Source: Azonexus fungiphilus
GTDB taxonomy: Bacteria; Pseudomonadota; Gammaproteobacteria; Burkholderiales; Rhodocyclaceae
Direction of reading: 5' to 3'
Assembly (NCBI RefSeq): GCF_003634965.1
Contig: NZ_RBXP01000014.1
Coordinates: forward strand, 124,001-188,000
DNA: 64,000 bases
Shown here: one piece after another, positions 49,203 to 57,939 of the stretch
Layout of the letters: every line of letters starts with the position of its first letter
Numbering within the stretch: position 1 is the first letter of the stretch
Position numbers and translations under genes: made by a program
Notes under the pieces: generated by a model
Database searches by the model: none
What the model saw: the letters and a program-made list of their open reading frames with translations, nothing else
Told to the model about the DNA's origin: nothing

Positions 49203-49288
49203 GTTATCCGGCGGGGCCTCGCGGTTCCGCTGCTCCGCCGGCAGAAATATTTATCGAAGTTTTCTCCGACATTGTCTGCAGGATGACA

Positions 49289-49307
49289 TTCCCTTTTGTT
49301 CAGGGAA
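49289..49307. promoter_or_regulatory. Inverted repeat upstream of the acyl-CoA synthetase operon
   Basis: TTCCCT (49289-49294), 7-base spacer, AGGGAA (49302-49307) in the 227-base gap between yqiK and the synthetase gene. Directly after it lies TAGACT, which could be part of a -10 box. The rest of the gap shows a GC hairpin near 49209-49242 and nothing else I recognise. Confidence 0.3.
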
Positions 49308-49429
49308 CATAGACTGCATCGCACCATCGGTCGTATCCCCGCTGCAAGCTTGGTGTAAGGCGGCAGGCGCCAAATGGTTCGAACGACATTCAGACCGCGA
49401 ACAATGAGTCGCGGCGGAGGAGACAATTT

Positions 49430-51397
49430 ATGCCCACGCAGGCGAAGTACGCCGCGCCGGATGGTTTGCATACCTTCCCGCGCCTGTTGATGCATCACGC
49501 CGCGATCCGCCCGGATGCGCCGGCGATGCGTGAGAAGTACCTCGGCATCTGGCAGACCTGGAGCTGGGCCGATGTCGCCGAGCGCGTCCGCGCGCTGGCT
49601 TGCGGTCTCGCTGCGCTCGGCTTCAAGCGCGGCGACAACCTGGCGATCATCGGCGACAACCGGCCGCACCTGTACATGATGATGACCGCCGCCCAGTGTC
49701 TCGGCGGCGTGCCGGTGCCGCTCTACCAGGACGCGGTGGCGGCCGAGATGCTGTTCGTGCTCCAGGATGCCGGCGTCCGCTTCGTCGTCGTCGAGGACCA
49801 GGAACAGGTTGACAAGATGCTCGAGGTGCGCGACCAGGTGAGCACCCTCGAGCACATCGTCTATGACGACCCGCGCGGCATGCGCCACTACAACCAGCCC
49901 TTCCTCCACGACATCCACGAGTTGATGGAAATGGGCCGCATCCACGACCGCAACCACCCGGATTTCCTCGACGCCGAGATCGCCCAGGGGCATTTCGACG
50001 ACACCTCGGTGATGCTCTACACCTCGGGCACCACCGGCAAGCCCAAGGGCGTCTGCCAGACGCACGCCGCCTTCATCGCCGCCGCCCGCGGCGGCATCGA
50101 GGTGGATCGGATGAGCGCCGACGGCGACATCCTCTCCTACCTGCCGATGGCCTGGGTCGGCGATCACCTGTTTTCCTTCGCCCAGGCGATGGTCGCCGGC
50201 TTCACCATCAACTGCCCGGAATCCGGCGACACGGTGATGACCGACCTGCGCGAGATCGGGCCGACCTATTACTTCGCGCCGCCGCGCGTCTTCGAGAGCC
50301 TGCTGACTTCGGTGATGATCCGCATGGAAGACGCCGGCAAGCTCAAGCAGAAGATGTTCCACCACTTCATGGCGGTGGCCAAGCGTTGCGGCGCCGACAT
50401 TCTGGACAAAAAACCGGTGTCGACCGTGGACCGCCTGCAGTACGCGCTCGGCAACCTGCTGGTCTACGGGCCGCTGCGCAACGTCCTCGGCCTCAGCCGG
50501 GTGCGCGTCGCCTACACCGCCGGCGCGGCGATCGGTCCCGAGCTGTTCAAGTTCTACCGCTCGATCGGCATCAACCTGAAGCAGTTCTACGGCCAGACCG
50601 AAACCTGCGCCTACGTCTGCCTGCAGCCCGACGGCGCGATCAAGTTCGACTCGGTCGGCCAGCCGGCGCCCGGCGTCGAGATCAAGATCGCCGACAACGG
50701 CGAAGTGCTGGTCAAGGGACCGATGCTGCTCAAGGAATACTACAAGCGCCCGGATGCCACCGCCGAGACGATCAACGCCGACGGCTGGTTCATGACCGGC
50801 GACGCCGGCTTCCTCGACGAGGACGGGCACCTGAAGATCATCGACCGGGCCAAGGATGTCGGCAAGCTGTCCAGCGGGGCGATGTTCGCGCCCAACTACA
50901 TCGAGAACAAGCTGAAGTTCTTCCAGTACGTCAAGGAGGCCGTCTGCTTCGGCGCCAACCGCGACATGGTCACCGCCTTCATCAACATCGATGTCGGCGC
51001 CGTCGGCAACTGGGCCGAGCGCCGCGGCATCGCCTATTCCGGCTACACCGACCTGGCCGGCAAGGCCGAGGTCTATGAACTGATCAAGACCTGCCTGGAA
51101 GAGGTCAACGCGACGCTGGCCAGCGACACGATGATGGCCGATTCGCAGGTGCACCGCTTCCTGATCCTGCACAAGGAACTCGATCCCGACGACGACGAGC
51201 TGACGCGCACGCGCAAGGTCCGCCGCAACTTCGTCTCCGAGAAGTACAAGCTGCTGATCGACGCGCTCTACGGCGGCCTGTCGTCGCAATTCATCGAAAC
51301 CGAGGTCAAGTTCGAGGACGGTCGTCGCGGCAAGGTGTCCGCCGACCTGCGCATCGTCGACTGCAAGACCTTCCCCATCGTCAGAAAGGCCGCCTGA
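49430..51397 (+). CDS. AMP-dependent acyl-CoA synthetase of the long-chain type
   Basis: 655 residues. Adenylates a carboxylic acid and forms its CoA thioester. The nucleotide loop is YTSGTTGKPKG (near 198-208); other adenylation motifs are YLPMAWVGDH, YTAGAAIG, QFYGQTET and WFMTGDAG followed by DEDGHLKIIDRAKD. It is the first gene of an operon with five Liv transporter genes, so its substrate is probably the imported acid; homologues in such clusters are often linked to aromatic or branched acids. GGAGGAGAC lies before the ATG. Gap to livG is 2 bases. Chain-length specificity cannot be read from sequence. Confidence 0.92.
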   Translation: MPTQAKYAAPDGLHTFPRLLMHHAAIRPDAPAMREKYLGIWQTWSWADVAERVRALACGLAALGFKRGDNLAIIGDNRPHLYMMMTAAQCLGGVPVPLYQDAVAAEMLFVLQDAGVRFVVVEDQEQVDKMLEVRDQVSTLEHIVYDDPRGMRHYNQPFLHDIHELMEMGRIHDRNHPDFLDAEIAQGHFDDTSVMLYTSGTTGKPKGVCQTHAAFIAAARGGIEVDRMSADGDILSYLPMAWVGDHLFSFAQAMVAGFTINCPESGDTVMTDLREIGPTYYFAPPRVFESLLTSVMIRMEDAGKLKQKMFHHFMAVAKRCGADILDKKPVSTVDRLQYALGNLLVYGPLRNVLGLSRVRVAYTAGAAIGPELFKFYRSIGINLKQFYGQTETCAYVCLQPDGAIKFDSVGQPAPGVEIKIADNGEVLVKGPMLLKEYYKRPDATAETINADGWFMTGDAGFLDEDGHLKIIDRAKDVGKLSSGAMFAPNYIENKLKFFQYVKEAVCFGANRDMVTAFINIDVGAVGNWAERRGIAYSGYTDLAGKAEVYELIKTCLEEVNATLASDTMMADSQVHRFLILHKELDPDDDELTRTRKVRRNFVSEKYKLLIDALYGGLSSQFIETEVKFEDGRRGKVSADLRIVDCKTFPIVRKAA

Positions 51398-51399
51398 AC

Positions 51400-52182
51400 A
51401 TGAGCAAGAAAATCGGCGACGTCATTCTCGACCTGCAGAACATCTCCCTGCGCTTCGGTGGCGTCAAGGCGCTCACCGACATCTCCTTCGACGTCCGCGA
51501 ACACGAGATCCGCGCCATCATCGGCCCGAACGGCGCCGGCAAGAGCTCGATGCTCAACGTCATCAACGGCGTCTACCACCCGCAGGAAGGCAAGGTCTTC
51601 TGGCGCGGCAGCGAGCGCAAGAAGATGGAGCCGCACATGGCGGCCCAGCAGAACATCGCCCGCACCTTCCAGAACATCGCGCTGTTCAAGGGCATGAGCG
51701 TGCTCGACAACATCATGACCGGGCGCATCACCAAGATGAAATCGACCTTCCTCGAGCACGCGCTGTGGTTCGGCCGGGCCAAGAACGAGGAGCTGGAACA
51801 CCGCAAGAAGGTCGAGGAGGTGATCGATTTCCTGGAAATTCAGCACATCCGCAAGACGCCGGTCGGCCGCCTGCCCTACGGCCTGCAGAAGCGCGTCGAA
51901 CTCGGCCGGGCGCTCGCCGCCGAGCCGTCGATGCTGCTCCTCGACGAGCCGATGGCCGGCATGAACGTCGAGGAAAAGCAGGACATGTGCCGCTTCATCC
52001 TCGATGTGAACGATCAGTTCGGCACCACCATCGTCCTCATCGAGCACGACATGGGCGTCGTCATGGACATCTCCGACCGCGTCGTCGTCCTCGACTACGG
52101 CAAGAAGATCGGCGACGGCGTCCCCGACGAGGTCAAGAACAACGAAGACGTGATCAAGGCCTATCTCGGCGCCGGTCACTGA
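51400..52182 (+). CDS. livG: Branched-chain-type ABC transporter ATP-binding protein LivG
   Basis: 260 residues. Walker A GPNGAGKSS (near 45-53), the LivG-type Q-loop region QNIARTFQN, signature RLPYGLQKRVELGRAL, Walker B MLLLDEPMAGMN and switch histidine in LIEHDMG. The signature is LPYGLQ rather than LSYG, common in this subfamily. Pairs with LivF to power LivHM. It follows the synthetase with a 2-base gap. Confidence 0.95.
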   Translation: MSKKIGDVILDLQNISLRFGGVKALTDISFDVREHEIRAIIGPNGAGKSSMLNVINGVYHPQEGKVFWRGSERKKMEPHMAAQQNIARTFQNIALFKGMSVLDNIMTGRITKMKSTFLEHALWFGRAKNEELEHRKKVEEVIDFLEIQHIRKTPVGRLPYGLQKRVELGRALAAEPSMLLLDEPMAGMNVEEKQDMCRFILDVNDQFGTTIVLIEHDMGVVMDISDRVVVLDYGKKIGDGVPDEVKNNEDVIKAYLGAGH

Positions 52183-52192
52183 GGAGACACGC

Positions 52193-52294
52193 ATGGAATT
52201 CGTATTCGCCGCGACATTGCTGTCGATCCTGCTCTGGGTCGCTGCCCGCTCGCACGCCGGCCGCCGCCGTCACACCGCCACGTTCCGGGGGTAA
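52193..52294 (+). CDS. 33-residue predicted single-span membrane peptide
   Basis: ATG 52193 to TAA 52292-52294, 33 residues, between livG (stop 10 bases earlier) and livH (ATG 3 bases later). GAGGAGAC stands 6 bases upstream, as good a Shine-Dalgarno as any in the operon. The peptide begins MEFVFAATLLSILLWVAA, a likely membrane helix, and ends with an Arg/His-rich tail (ARSHAGRRRHTATFRG). LivH begins MEFFFEVL, so the two starts resemble each other. It may be a real small membrane protein or a leader that couples livH translation. Confidence 0.6.
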   Translation: MEFVFAATLLSILLWVAARSHAGRRRHTATFRG

Positions 52295-52297
52295 GCC

Positions 52298-53212
52298 ATG
52301 GAATTTTTCTTCGAAGTCCTGATCGGCGGGTTGCTCTCGGGCGTCATGTACGCGCTGGTGGCGCTCGGCTTCGTGCTCATCTACAAGGCCTCGGGCGTCT
52401 TCAACTTCGCCCAGGGGGCGATGGTCTATCTCGCCGCACTGTCGGTGGTCGGCATCATGGAGTGGGGGGCGCCGCTGTGGCTGGCGGTGATCCTCGCCTT
52501 CGCGATCATGACCGCCTTCGGCATCGGCACCGAGAAGTTCGTGCTGCGCAAGCTGGTCAACCAGCCGCCAATCGCGCTGTTCATGGCCACCATCGGTCTG
52601 ACCTTCTTCATCGAGGGCCTGGCGCCGATGATCTTCGGCTCCGACCCGCGCGCCCTCGACATCGGCATCGTCGACGAGCCGATTCCTTACATCCTCGACA
52701 ACTGGAACATGGTCATCTCCAAGTTCGACCTGATCGCCGCCGGTGTCGCCGCCGTGCTGGTCACCGTGCTCGCGCTGTTCTTCCAGTACACCCGCATCGG
52801 CCGCGCCCTGCGCGCGGTTGCCGATGACCACCAGGCGGCGCTGTCGATCGGCATCCCGCTGCAGCACATCTGGGCCATTGTCTGGGGCGTCGCCGGTTTC
52901 GTCGCGCTGGTTGCCGGCATGATGTGGGGCGCCCGCAACGGCGTGCAGTTTGCGCTCACTTTCACGGCGCTCAAGGCACTGCCGGTGCTGATCCTCGGTG
53001 GCTTCACCTCGGTGCCGGGCGCCATCGTCGGCGGCCTGATCATCGGCGCCTCGGAAAAGCTTGCCGAAATCTACATCCCGCCGGTGATGCAGGACCTCTT
53101 CGGCGGCAACTTCGGCGGCATCGAAGGCTGGTTCCCCTATGTGCTCGCGCTGCTCTTCCTCCTCGTCAGGCCCGAGGGTCTGTTCGGCGAAAAGCATATT
53201 GACCGGGTTTGA
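52298..53212 (+). CDS. livH: Branched-chain-type ABC transporter permease LivH
   Basis: 304 residues, about eight membrane helices. Begins MEFFFEVLIGGLLSGVMYAL and contains YKASGVFNFAQGAM and GRALRAVADDHQAALSIGI, the conserved cytoplasmic loop that contacts the ATPases, then GGFTSVPGAIVGGL. One half of the membrane channel with LivM. No separate Shine-Dalgarno other than GGGGG of the mini-gene end, so coupling to the small upstream gene is likely. A CGGTCGACCG palindrome follows its stop. Confidence 0.95.
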   Translation: MEFFFEVLIGGLLSGVMYALVALGFVLIYKASGVFNFAQGAMVYLAALSVVGIMEWGAPLWLAVILAFAIMTAFGIGTEKFVLRKLVNQPPIALFMATIGLTFFIEGLAPMIFGSDPRALDIGIVDEPIPYILDNWNMVISKFDLIAAGVAAVLVTVLALFFQYTRIGRALRAVADDHQAALSIGIPLQHIWAIVWGVAGFVALVAGMMWGARNGVQFALTFTALKALPVLILGGFTSVPGAIVGGLIIGASEKLAEIYIPPVMQDLFGGNFGGIEGWFPYVLALLFLLVRPEGLFGEKHIDRV

Positions 53213-53222
53213 CGGTCGACCG
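53213..53222. repeat. CGGTCGACCG palindrome between livH and livM
   Basis: Ten-base palindrome starting right after the livH stop, followed by an A-rich tract and the livM Shine-Dalgarno (AGAGG). Confidence 0.55.
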
Positions 53223-53241
53223 ATAAAAAAGAGGAAAAACC

Positions 53242-54318
53242 ATGCTCTATCGTGAAGCCGGTCAGTTCAAGACCACCTACGCCGCCGACCAGCAGCTGTT
53301 CCCGATCCGCCAGGACCGCATCGGCCTGATCGCGCTGCTCGCCGTCGCCTTCCTCGGGGTGCCGATGTTCGCCAGCGAATACTGGTTCTCGGCGATCCTG
53401 ATTCCCTTCCTGATCTTCTCGCTGGCTGCGCTCGGGCTCAACATCCTGACCGGCTACGCCGGCCAGCTGTCGCTCGGCACCGCCGCCTTTATGGCGGTCG
53501 GCGCCTACGCCGCCTACAACTTCCAGCTGCGCGTCGAAGGCATCCCGATCCTGGTTTCCTTCATCTGTGCCGGCCTCACCGCGGCCGGCGTCGGCATCCT
53601 GTTCGGCCTGCCCAGCCTGCGCATCAAGGGCTTCTACCTGGCGGTGGCGACGCTGGCGGCGCAGTTCTTCATCGTCTGGTGCCTGACCAAGTTCCCCTGG
53701 CTGTCGAACAACTCGTCGTCCGGGGTGATCTCGGCGCACAACATCGAGATCCTCGGCTACGCCTTCAACACGCCGCGCGACAAGTACCTGCTGGTCCTGG
53801 CGATCGTCGTCCTGCTTGCGCTGGCGGCCAAGAACATGGTCCGCTCGACCACCGGCCGGGCCTGGATGGCGGTGCGCGACATGGACGTCGCCGCCTCGGT
53901 GATCGGCATCCGCCTGATGCGCACCAAGCTGCTCGCCTTCGCCGTCAGCTCCTTCTACTGCGGCGTCGCCGGCGCGCTCTACGCCTACTGCTACCTCGGC
54001 TCGGTCGAACCGGACGGCTTCTCGCTCGACATGTCCTTCCGCATCCTGTTCATGGTCATCATCGGCGGTGTCGGCTCGATCCTCGGTTCCTTCCTCGGCG
54101 CCGCCTTCATCCTGCTGCTGCCGATCTTCCTCGACATCCTGCTGCCTTTCTTCGCCGGCCTGTTCGGCCTGCCCTTTTCCAGCGCCACCGTCTCGCACAT
54201 CCAGATCATGGTGTTCGGTGCGCTGATCATGTTCTTCCTGATCGTCGAGCCGCACGGGTTGGCCCGTCTGTGGCAGATCGCCAAGGAGAAGCTGCGCCTG
54301 TGGCCGTTCCCGCACTGA
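53242..54318 (+). CDS. livM: Branched-chain-type ABC transporter permease LivM
   Basis: 358 residues with about ten membrane helices. Typical motifs: ALGLNILTGYAGQLSLGTAAFMAVGAY is present in pieces from about 65, GFYLAVATLAAQF near 130, and the ATPase-contact loop GRAWMAVRDMDVAASVIGI near 208. GGVGSILGSFLGAAF near 275 is the counterpart of the LivH GAIVGG region. The N-terminal 25 residues are longer than in many homologues. AAGAGGAAAAACC precedes the ATG. Confidence 0.95.
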   Translation: MLYREAGQFKTTYAADQQLFPIRQDRIGLIALLAVAFLGVPMFASEYWFSAILIPFLIFSLAALGLNILTGYAGQLSLGTAAFMAVGAYAAYNFQLRVEGIPILVSFICAGLTAAGVGILFGLPSLRIKGFYLAVATLAAQFFIVWCLTKFPWLSNNSSSGVISAHNIEILGYAFNTPRDKYLLVLAIVVLLALAAKNMVRSTTGRAWMAVRDMDVAASVIGIRLMRTKLLAFAVSSFYCGVAGALYAYCYLGSVEPDGFSLDMSFRILFMVIIGGVGSILGSFLGAAFILLLPIFLDILLPFFAGLFGLPFSSATVSHIQIMVFGALIMFFLIVEPHGLARLWQIAKEKLRLWPFPH

Positions 54319-54357
54319 GAACCGGCCGTTTTTCGTAACACTGGAGGAGACATACAC

Positions 54358-55677
54358 ATGAAAAAGGTTTTCAAGCCCGCTGTTGCCGCTGCCGCGGTTT
54401 CCCTGGCCCTGATCGCCCCGCAGACCTTCGCGGCCGACCAGTTCTTCCCGATCCCGAGCTACCGCGTCGGTGCCTACGGCGCCAACGGCCAGGCCTTCTA
54501 CGGCGGCTTCATCGACTACCTGAACTACGTCAATCTGAAGGAGAAGGGCGTAAACGGCGTCAACCTGACCTGGGAAGAGTGCGAGACCGAGTACAACAAT
54601 GCCAAGGGCGTCGAGTGCTACGAGCGCCTCAAGGGCAAGGCCAAGGAATCGGCCGGCCCGATCCACACGATGTCCACCGGCATTTCCTACGCGCTGATCG
54701 ACAAGTCGGCGCAGGACAAGCTGCCGCTGGCGATGATGGGCTACGGCCGCACCGACGCGGTTGACGGCTCGGTCTTCCCCTACGCCTTCCCGCTGGTCAC
54801 CACCTACCAGATGCAGGCCTCGGCCATCGTCAAGTTCATCAAGGACAAGAACGGCGGCAACCTGGCCGGCAAGAAGATCGTCTATCTCTACCATGACTCG
54901 GCCTACGGCAAGGAAGCGATCATCGCGATGGAAGCCGAGGCCTCGCTGAACAAGTTCACGCTGGTGCAGATCCCGGTCGCCCACCCGGGCAACGAGCAGA
55001 ATGCCCAGTGGCTGAAGATCCGCCAGGAGAAGCCGGACTACGTCGTGTTCTGGGGCTGGGGCGTGATGAACCAGACGGCGCTGAAGGCGGCGCAGAAGGT
55101 CGGCTTCCCGCGCGACAAGATGATTGGCTCGTGGTGGACCGGTTCCGAGGAAGACGTGATCCCGGCCGGTGATGCCGCCAAGGGCTACATGGCCGCGACC
55201 TGGAACGTCGCCGGCAAGCAGGTGCCGGTGATCGCCGACATCGAGAAGGTGGTCTACGGCGCCGGCAAGGGCAACCTCCAGGACAAGGGCAAGATCGGCA
55301 CGGTACTCTACAACCGCGGCGTTTCCGCCGCCGTGCTCTCGGTCGAGGCGATCCGCAAGGGCCAGGAGAAGTACGGCAAGGGCAAGCCGCTCAACGGCGA
55401 GCAGATGCGCTGGGCGCTGGAAAACCTGAACATCACCGAAGCCCGCCTGAAGCAGGTCGGCGCCACCGACCTGCTGCCGGAAATCAAGACCTCCTGCGAC
55501 AACCACGAAGGTTCCGGCAAGGTGAAGATCCAGCAGTGGGACGGCGCCAAGTGGGTGCCGGTGTCCGGCTGGATCGAGGGCAACAAGGCGCTGATCCACC
55601 CGCTGTTCCAGGCGTCGGCCAAGCAGTACGCCAAGGAAAAGGGCATCACGCCGCGTGATTGCAGCAAGGAAAAATAA
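54358..55677 (+). CDS. livK: Liv-type periplasmic substrate-binding protein
   Basis: 439 residues with a signal peptide (KKVFKPAVAAAAVSLALIAPQTFA, cleavage near 25). The mature protein is a two-lobe ABC binding protein: YRVGAYGANGQAFYGGFIDYLNYVN, IVYLYHDSAYGKEAIIAM and IPVAHPGNEQNAQWLKIRQEKPDYVVF. It is about 70 residues longer than E. coli LivK, as is common for homologues near aromatic-acid genes; the ligand may be an aromatic or branched acid rather than an amino acid. GGAGGAGAC precedes the ATG. A GC-rich hairpin after the stop may protect its mRNA. Confidence 0.9.
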   Translation: MKKVFKPAVAAAAVSLALIAPQTFAADQFFPIPSYRVGAYGANGQAFYGGFIDYLNYVNLKEKGVNGVNLTWEECETEYNNAKGVECYERLKGKAKESAGPIHTMSTGISYALIDKSAQDKLPLAMMGYGRTDAVDGSVFPYAFPLVTTYQMQASAIVKFIKDKNGGNLAGKKIVYLYHDSAYGKEAIIAMEAEASLNKFTLVQIPVAHPGNEQNAQWLKIRQEKPDYVVFWGWGVMNQTALKAAQKVGFPRDKMIGSWWTGSEEDVIPAGDAAKGYMAATWNVAGKQVPVIADIEKVVYGAGKGNLQDKGKIGTVLYNRGVSAAVLSVEAIRKGQEKYGKGKPLNGEQMRWALENLNITEARLKQVGATDLLPEIKTSCDNHEGSGKVKIQQWDGAKWVPVSGWIEGNKALIHPLFQASAKQYAKEKGITPRDCSKEK

Positions 55678-55694
55678 GGCGGGAGAGAGTGGCC

Positions 55695-55719
55695 GGGCGA
55701 GGGGGTTTCCCCCTTGCCC
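55695..55719 (+). other. Intercistronic hairpin between livK and livF
   Basis: GGGCGAGGGGG (55695-55705) pairs with CCCCCTTGCCC (55709-55719) through a 3-base loop, with one G-T pair. There is no T-run, so it more likely stabilises the livK 3' end or attenuates livF than stops transcription. Confidence 0.55.
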
Positions 55720-55749
55720 CGGGCCGCTCCGCCGGTGACGGGATACGAC

Positions 55750-56598
55750 ATGAATACACAAGCTGCGACCCTGGAAACAAACGCCGGCCCCGGCGTCGAC
55801 CACTACCTGAGCATCAACAACATCGAGGTCATCTACGACCACGTGATCCTGGTCCTCAAGGGCGTGTCGCTGGCCGTCCCCAAGGGCAAGATCGTTGCCC
55901 TGCTGGGGGCCAACGGCGCCGGCAAGTCGACGACGCTGAAAGCCATCTCCAACCTGCTGCGTGCCGAGCGCGGCGACGTCACCAAGGGCTCGGTCGAGTA
56001 CAAGGGCGAGCGCATCGACCAGCTCAGCCCGAACGAACTGGTCAAGCGTGGCGTCATCCAGGTCATGGAGGGGCGTCACTGCTTCGCCCACCTGAGCATC
56101 GAGGAAAACCTGCTGACCGGCGCCTACACGCGCAACATCTCGCGCGCCGAGTTGCGCGACAGCCTCGACAAGGTTTACCACTATTTCCCGCGCCTGAAGA
56201 CCCGGCGCACCTCGCAGGCCGGCTACACCTCCGGCGGCGAGCAGCAGATGTGCGCGATCGGCCGGGCGCTGATGGCCAAGCCGGAGATGATCCTGCTCGA
56301 CGAGCCGTCGATGGGCCTGGCACCGCAGATCGTCGAGGAAATCTTCGAGATCGTGAAGGACCTCAACGCTCGCGAACAGGTCAGCTTCCTGCTCGCCGAG
56401 CAGAACACCATGGTCGCGCTGCGCTACGCCGACTTCGGCTACATCCTCGAGAACGGCCGCGTGGTCATGGAAGGCGATGCCGAGGGCCTGCGCACCAACG
56501 AGGACGTCAAGGAGTTCTACCTCGGCCTCTCCTCGGCCGGGCGCAAGTCGTTCAAGGACGTCAAGCACTACCGCCGCCGCAAGCGCTGGCTGTCGTAA
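55750..56598 (+). CDS. livF: Branched-chain-type ABC transporter ATP-binding protein LivF
   Basis: 282 residues from ATG 55750; TTG 55714 in the same frame is less likely because it falls in the intercistronic hairpin region. Walker A GANGAGKST (about 58-66), Q-loop GVIQVMEGRHCF, signature YTSGGEQQMCAIGRAL, Walker B MILLDEPSMGLAP and LAEQN in place of the switch histidine region, as usual for LivF. The N-terminal 25 residues and the basic tail YRRRKRWLS are extensions relative to E. coli LivF. Confidence 0.94.
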   Translation: MNTQAATLETNAGPGVDHYLSINNIEVIYDHVILVLKGVSLAVPKGKIVALLGANGAGKSTTLKAISNLLRAERGDVTKGSVEYKGERIDQLSPNELVKRGVIQVMEGRHCFAHLSIEENLLTGAYTRNISRAELRDSLDKVYHYFPRLKTRRTSQAGYTSGGEQQMCAIGRALMAKPEMILLDEPSMGLAPQIVEEIFEIVKDLNAREQVSFLLAEQNTMVALRYADFGYILENGRVVMEGDAEGLRTNEDVKEFYLGLSSAGRKSFKDVKHYRRRKRWLS

Positions 56599-56664
56599 CG
56601 GCAGTGCGTCGCACAGGGCGGCGCTGTCGTTCCGACATCCTTCCTCGATCGAACCCGATGTTGA

Positions 56665-56674
56665 CGGTCGACCG
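56665..56674. repeat. CGGTCGACCG palindrome between livF and the PaaK-like gene
   Basis: Ten-base palindrome in the 97-base gap, 17 bases before the Shine-Dalgarno region of the next gene. Confidence 0.55.
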
Positions 56675-56690
56675 CGAAAACCGGAGAAAA

Positions 56691-56699
56691 ATGAAATGA
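56691..56699 (+). other. Minimal ATG-AAA-TGA reading frame overlapping the PaaK-like start
   Basis: A start-lysine-stop frame whose TGA overlaps the ATG of the next gene (ATGA). GGAG at 56682-56685 is 5 bases from this ATG but 10 bases from the real one, so ribosomes may initiate here first and restart. Could tune expression by termination-reinitiation. Confidence 0.35.
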
Positions 56700-57925
56700 G
56701 CTACTACGATCCGCTCGAGACCCGCGACCCGGCGGCGCGCGAGGCCGACCTGATGGACAAGCTGCGCAGCCAGCTGGCGCATGCCAAGCGGGCGAGCGCT
56801 TACTACGCGCAGGCGCTGGCCGACATCGATCCGGCCGCCTGCGGCTCGCGCCAGGCGCTGGCGGCGCTGCCGCTGACGCGCAAGCGCGACCTGATCGACC
56901 TGCAGAAGGCGACGCCGCCGTTCGGCGGCCTCAACGCGCTGGCCAAGGGCGAGGCCCGCCGGGTCTTCGCGTCGCCCGGGCCGATCTACGAACTGCAGGG
57001 CGGCGAGGCCGACCACTGGCGCATGGCGCGGGTTCTCTACGCTGCCGGCTTCCGCCGCGGCGAGCTGATCCACAACTGCTTCTCCTACCATTTCACGCCC
57101 GGCGCCTTCCTCATGGAAGGCGGCGCCCGCAAGCTCGGTTGCTCGGTCTTTCCCGGCGGCGTCGGGCAGACCGAGCAGCAGGTCCAGGCGATGGTCGACC
57201 TGCGGCCGGACGGCTACGTCGGCACCCCGTCCTTCCTCAAGATCATCGTCGACAAGGCCGAGGAAAGCGGCGCCGACATCTCCTCGCTGAAGAAGGCGCT
57301 GGTCTCCGGCGAGGCGTTGCCCGGCGTCACCCGCGCCTGGCTCGGCGAGCGCGGCATCGCCGTGCGCCAGTGTTACGCCACCGCCGACATCGGCGCCATC
57401 GCCTACGAAACCGAGGTCGATGCCGGCATGGTCGTCGAGGAAGACCTGCTGCTCGAGATCGTCCGCCCCGGCACCGGCGACCCGGTGCCGCCGGGCGAAG
57501 TCGGCGAGGTCGTCGTCACCACCTTCAACGGCGACTATCCGCTGATCCGCTTCGCCACCGGCGACCTCTCGGCGCTGTTGCCGGGGATCTCGCCCTGCGG
57601 CCGGACCAACGCGCGCTTGCGCGGCTGGCTCGGGCGCGCCGACCAGACCACCAAGATCAAGGGCATGTTCGTCCATCCCGAGCAGATCGCCGAGATCGCC
57701 CGCCGCCACCCCGAGGTCGCGCGCATGCGCCTGGTCGTCGACAACCCAGATGCCCAGGACCGGATGACCCTGCATTGCGAACTTGCCGGCGTTCCCGACG
57801 GGCTGCAGGCGCGGCTTGTGGACAGCCTGCGCGAAGGCACCAAATTGCGCGGCGAGGTGCAATTTGTTGCCCCGGGGGGCTTGCCGAATGATGGAAAGGT
57901 GATCGAAGATAAGCGGGTCTATTGA
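56696..57925 (+). CDS. Phenylacetate-CoA ligase-like protein with degenerate nucleotide loop
   Basis: 409 residues, PaaK-like. Aligned by eye with PaaK: RVFASPGPIYELQ stands where PaaK has the Ser/Thr/Gly-rich ATP loop (SSGTTGKPT); FRRGELIHNCFSYHFTPGAF, GGVGQTEQQVQAM, GTPSFLKIIVDKAEE, LVSGEALPG, FATGDLSAL and GRADQTTKIKGMFVHPEQI are conserved. The C-terminal lid is present. Loss of the loop suggests weak or absent adenylation, or a changed reaction. It lies in the Liv operon, after livF, and may work with the synthetase at 49430. Start by ATG 56696, overlapping a minimal frame (see 56691). Confidence 0.85.
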   Translation: MSYYDPLETRDPAAREADLMDKLRSQLAHAKRASAYYAQALADIDPAACGSRQALAALPLTRKRDLIDLQKATPPFGGLNALAKGEARRVFASPGPIYELQGGEADHWRMARVLYAAGFRRGELIHNCFSYHFTPGAFLMEGGARKLGCSVFPGGVGQTEQQVQAMVDLRPDGYVGTPSFLKIIVDKAEESGADISSLKKALVSGEALPGVTRAWLGERGIAVRQCYATADIGAIAYETEVDAGMVVEEDLLLEIVRPGTGDPVPPGEVGEVVVTTFNGDYPLIRFATGDLSALLPGISPCGRTNARLRGWLGRADQTTKIKGMFVHPEQIAEIARRHPEVARMRLVVDNPDAQDRMTLHCELAGVPDGLQARLVDSLREGTKLRGEVQFVAPGGLPNDGKVIEDKRVY

Positions 57926-57939
57926 TCCGGAATTTCTCG

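Noticed and set aside
53137..56568. A long minus-strand open frame opposite livM-livK-livF
   Set aside because: Same codon-bias artefact; low-complexity translation (Glu/Asp/Gln/Arg runs) and no ribosome-binding site.
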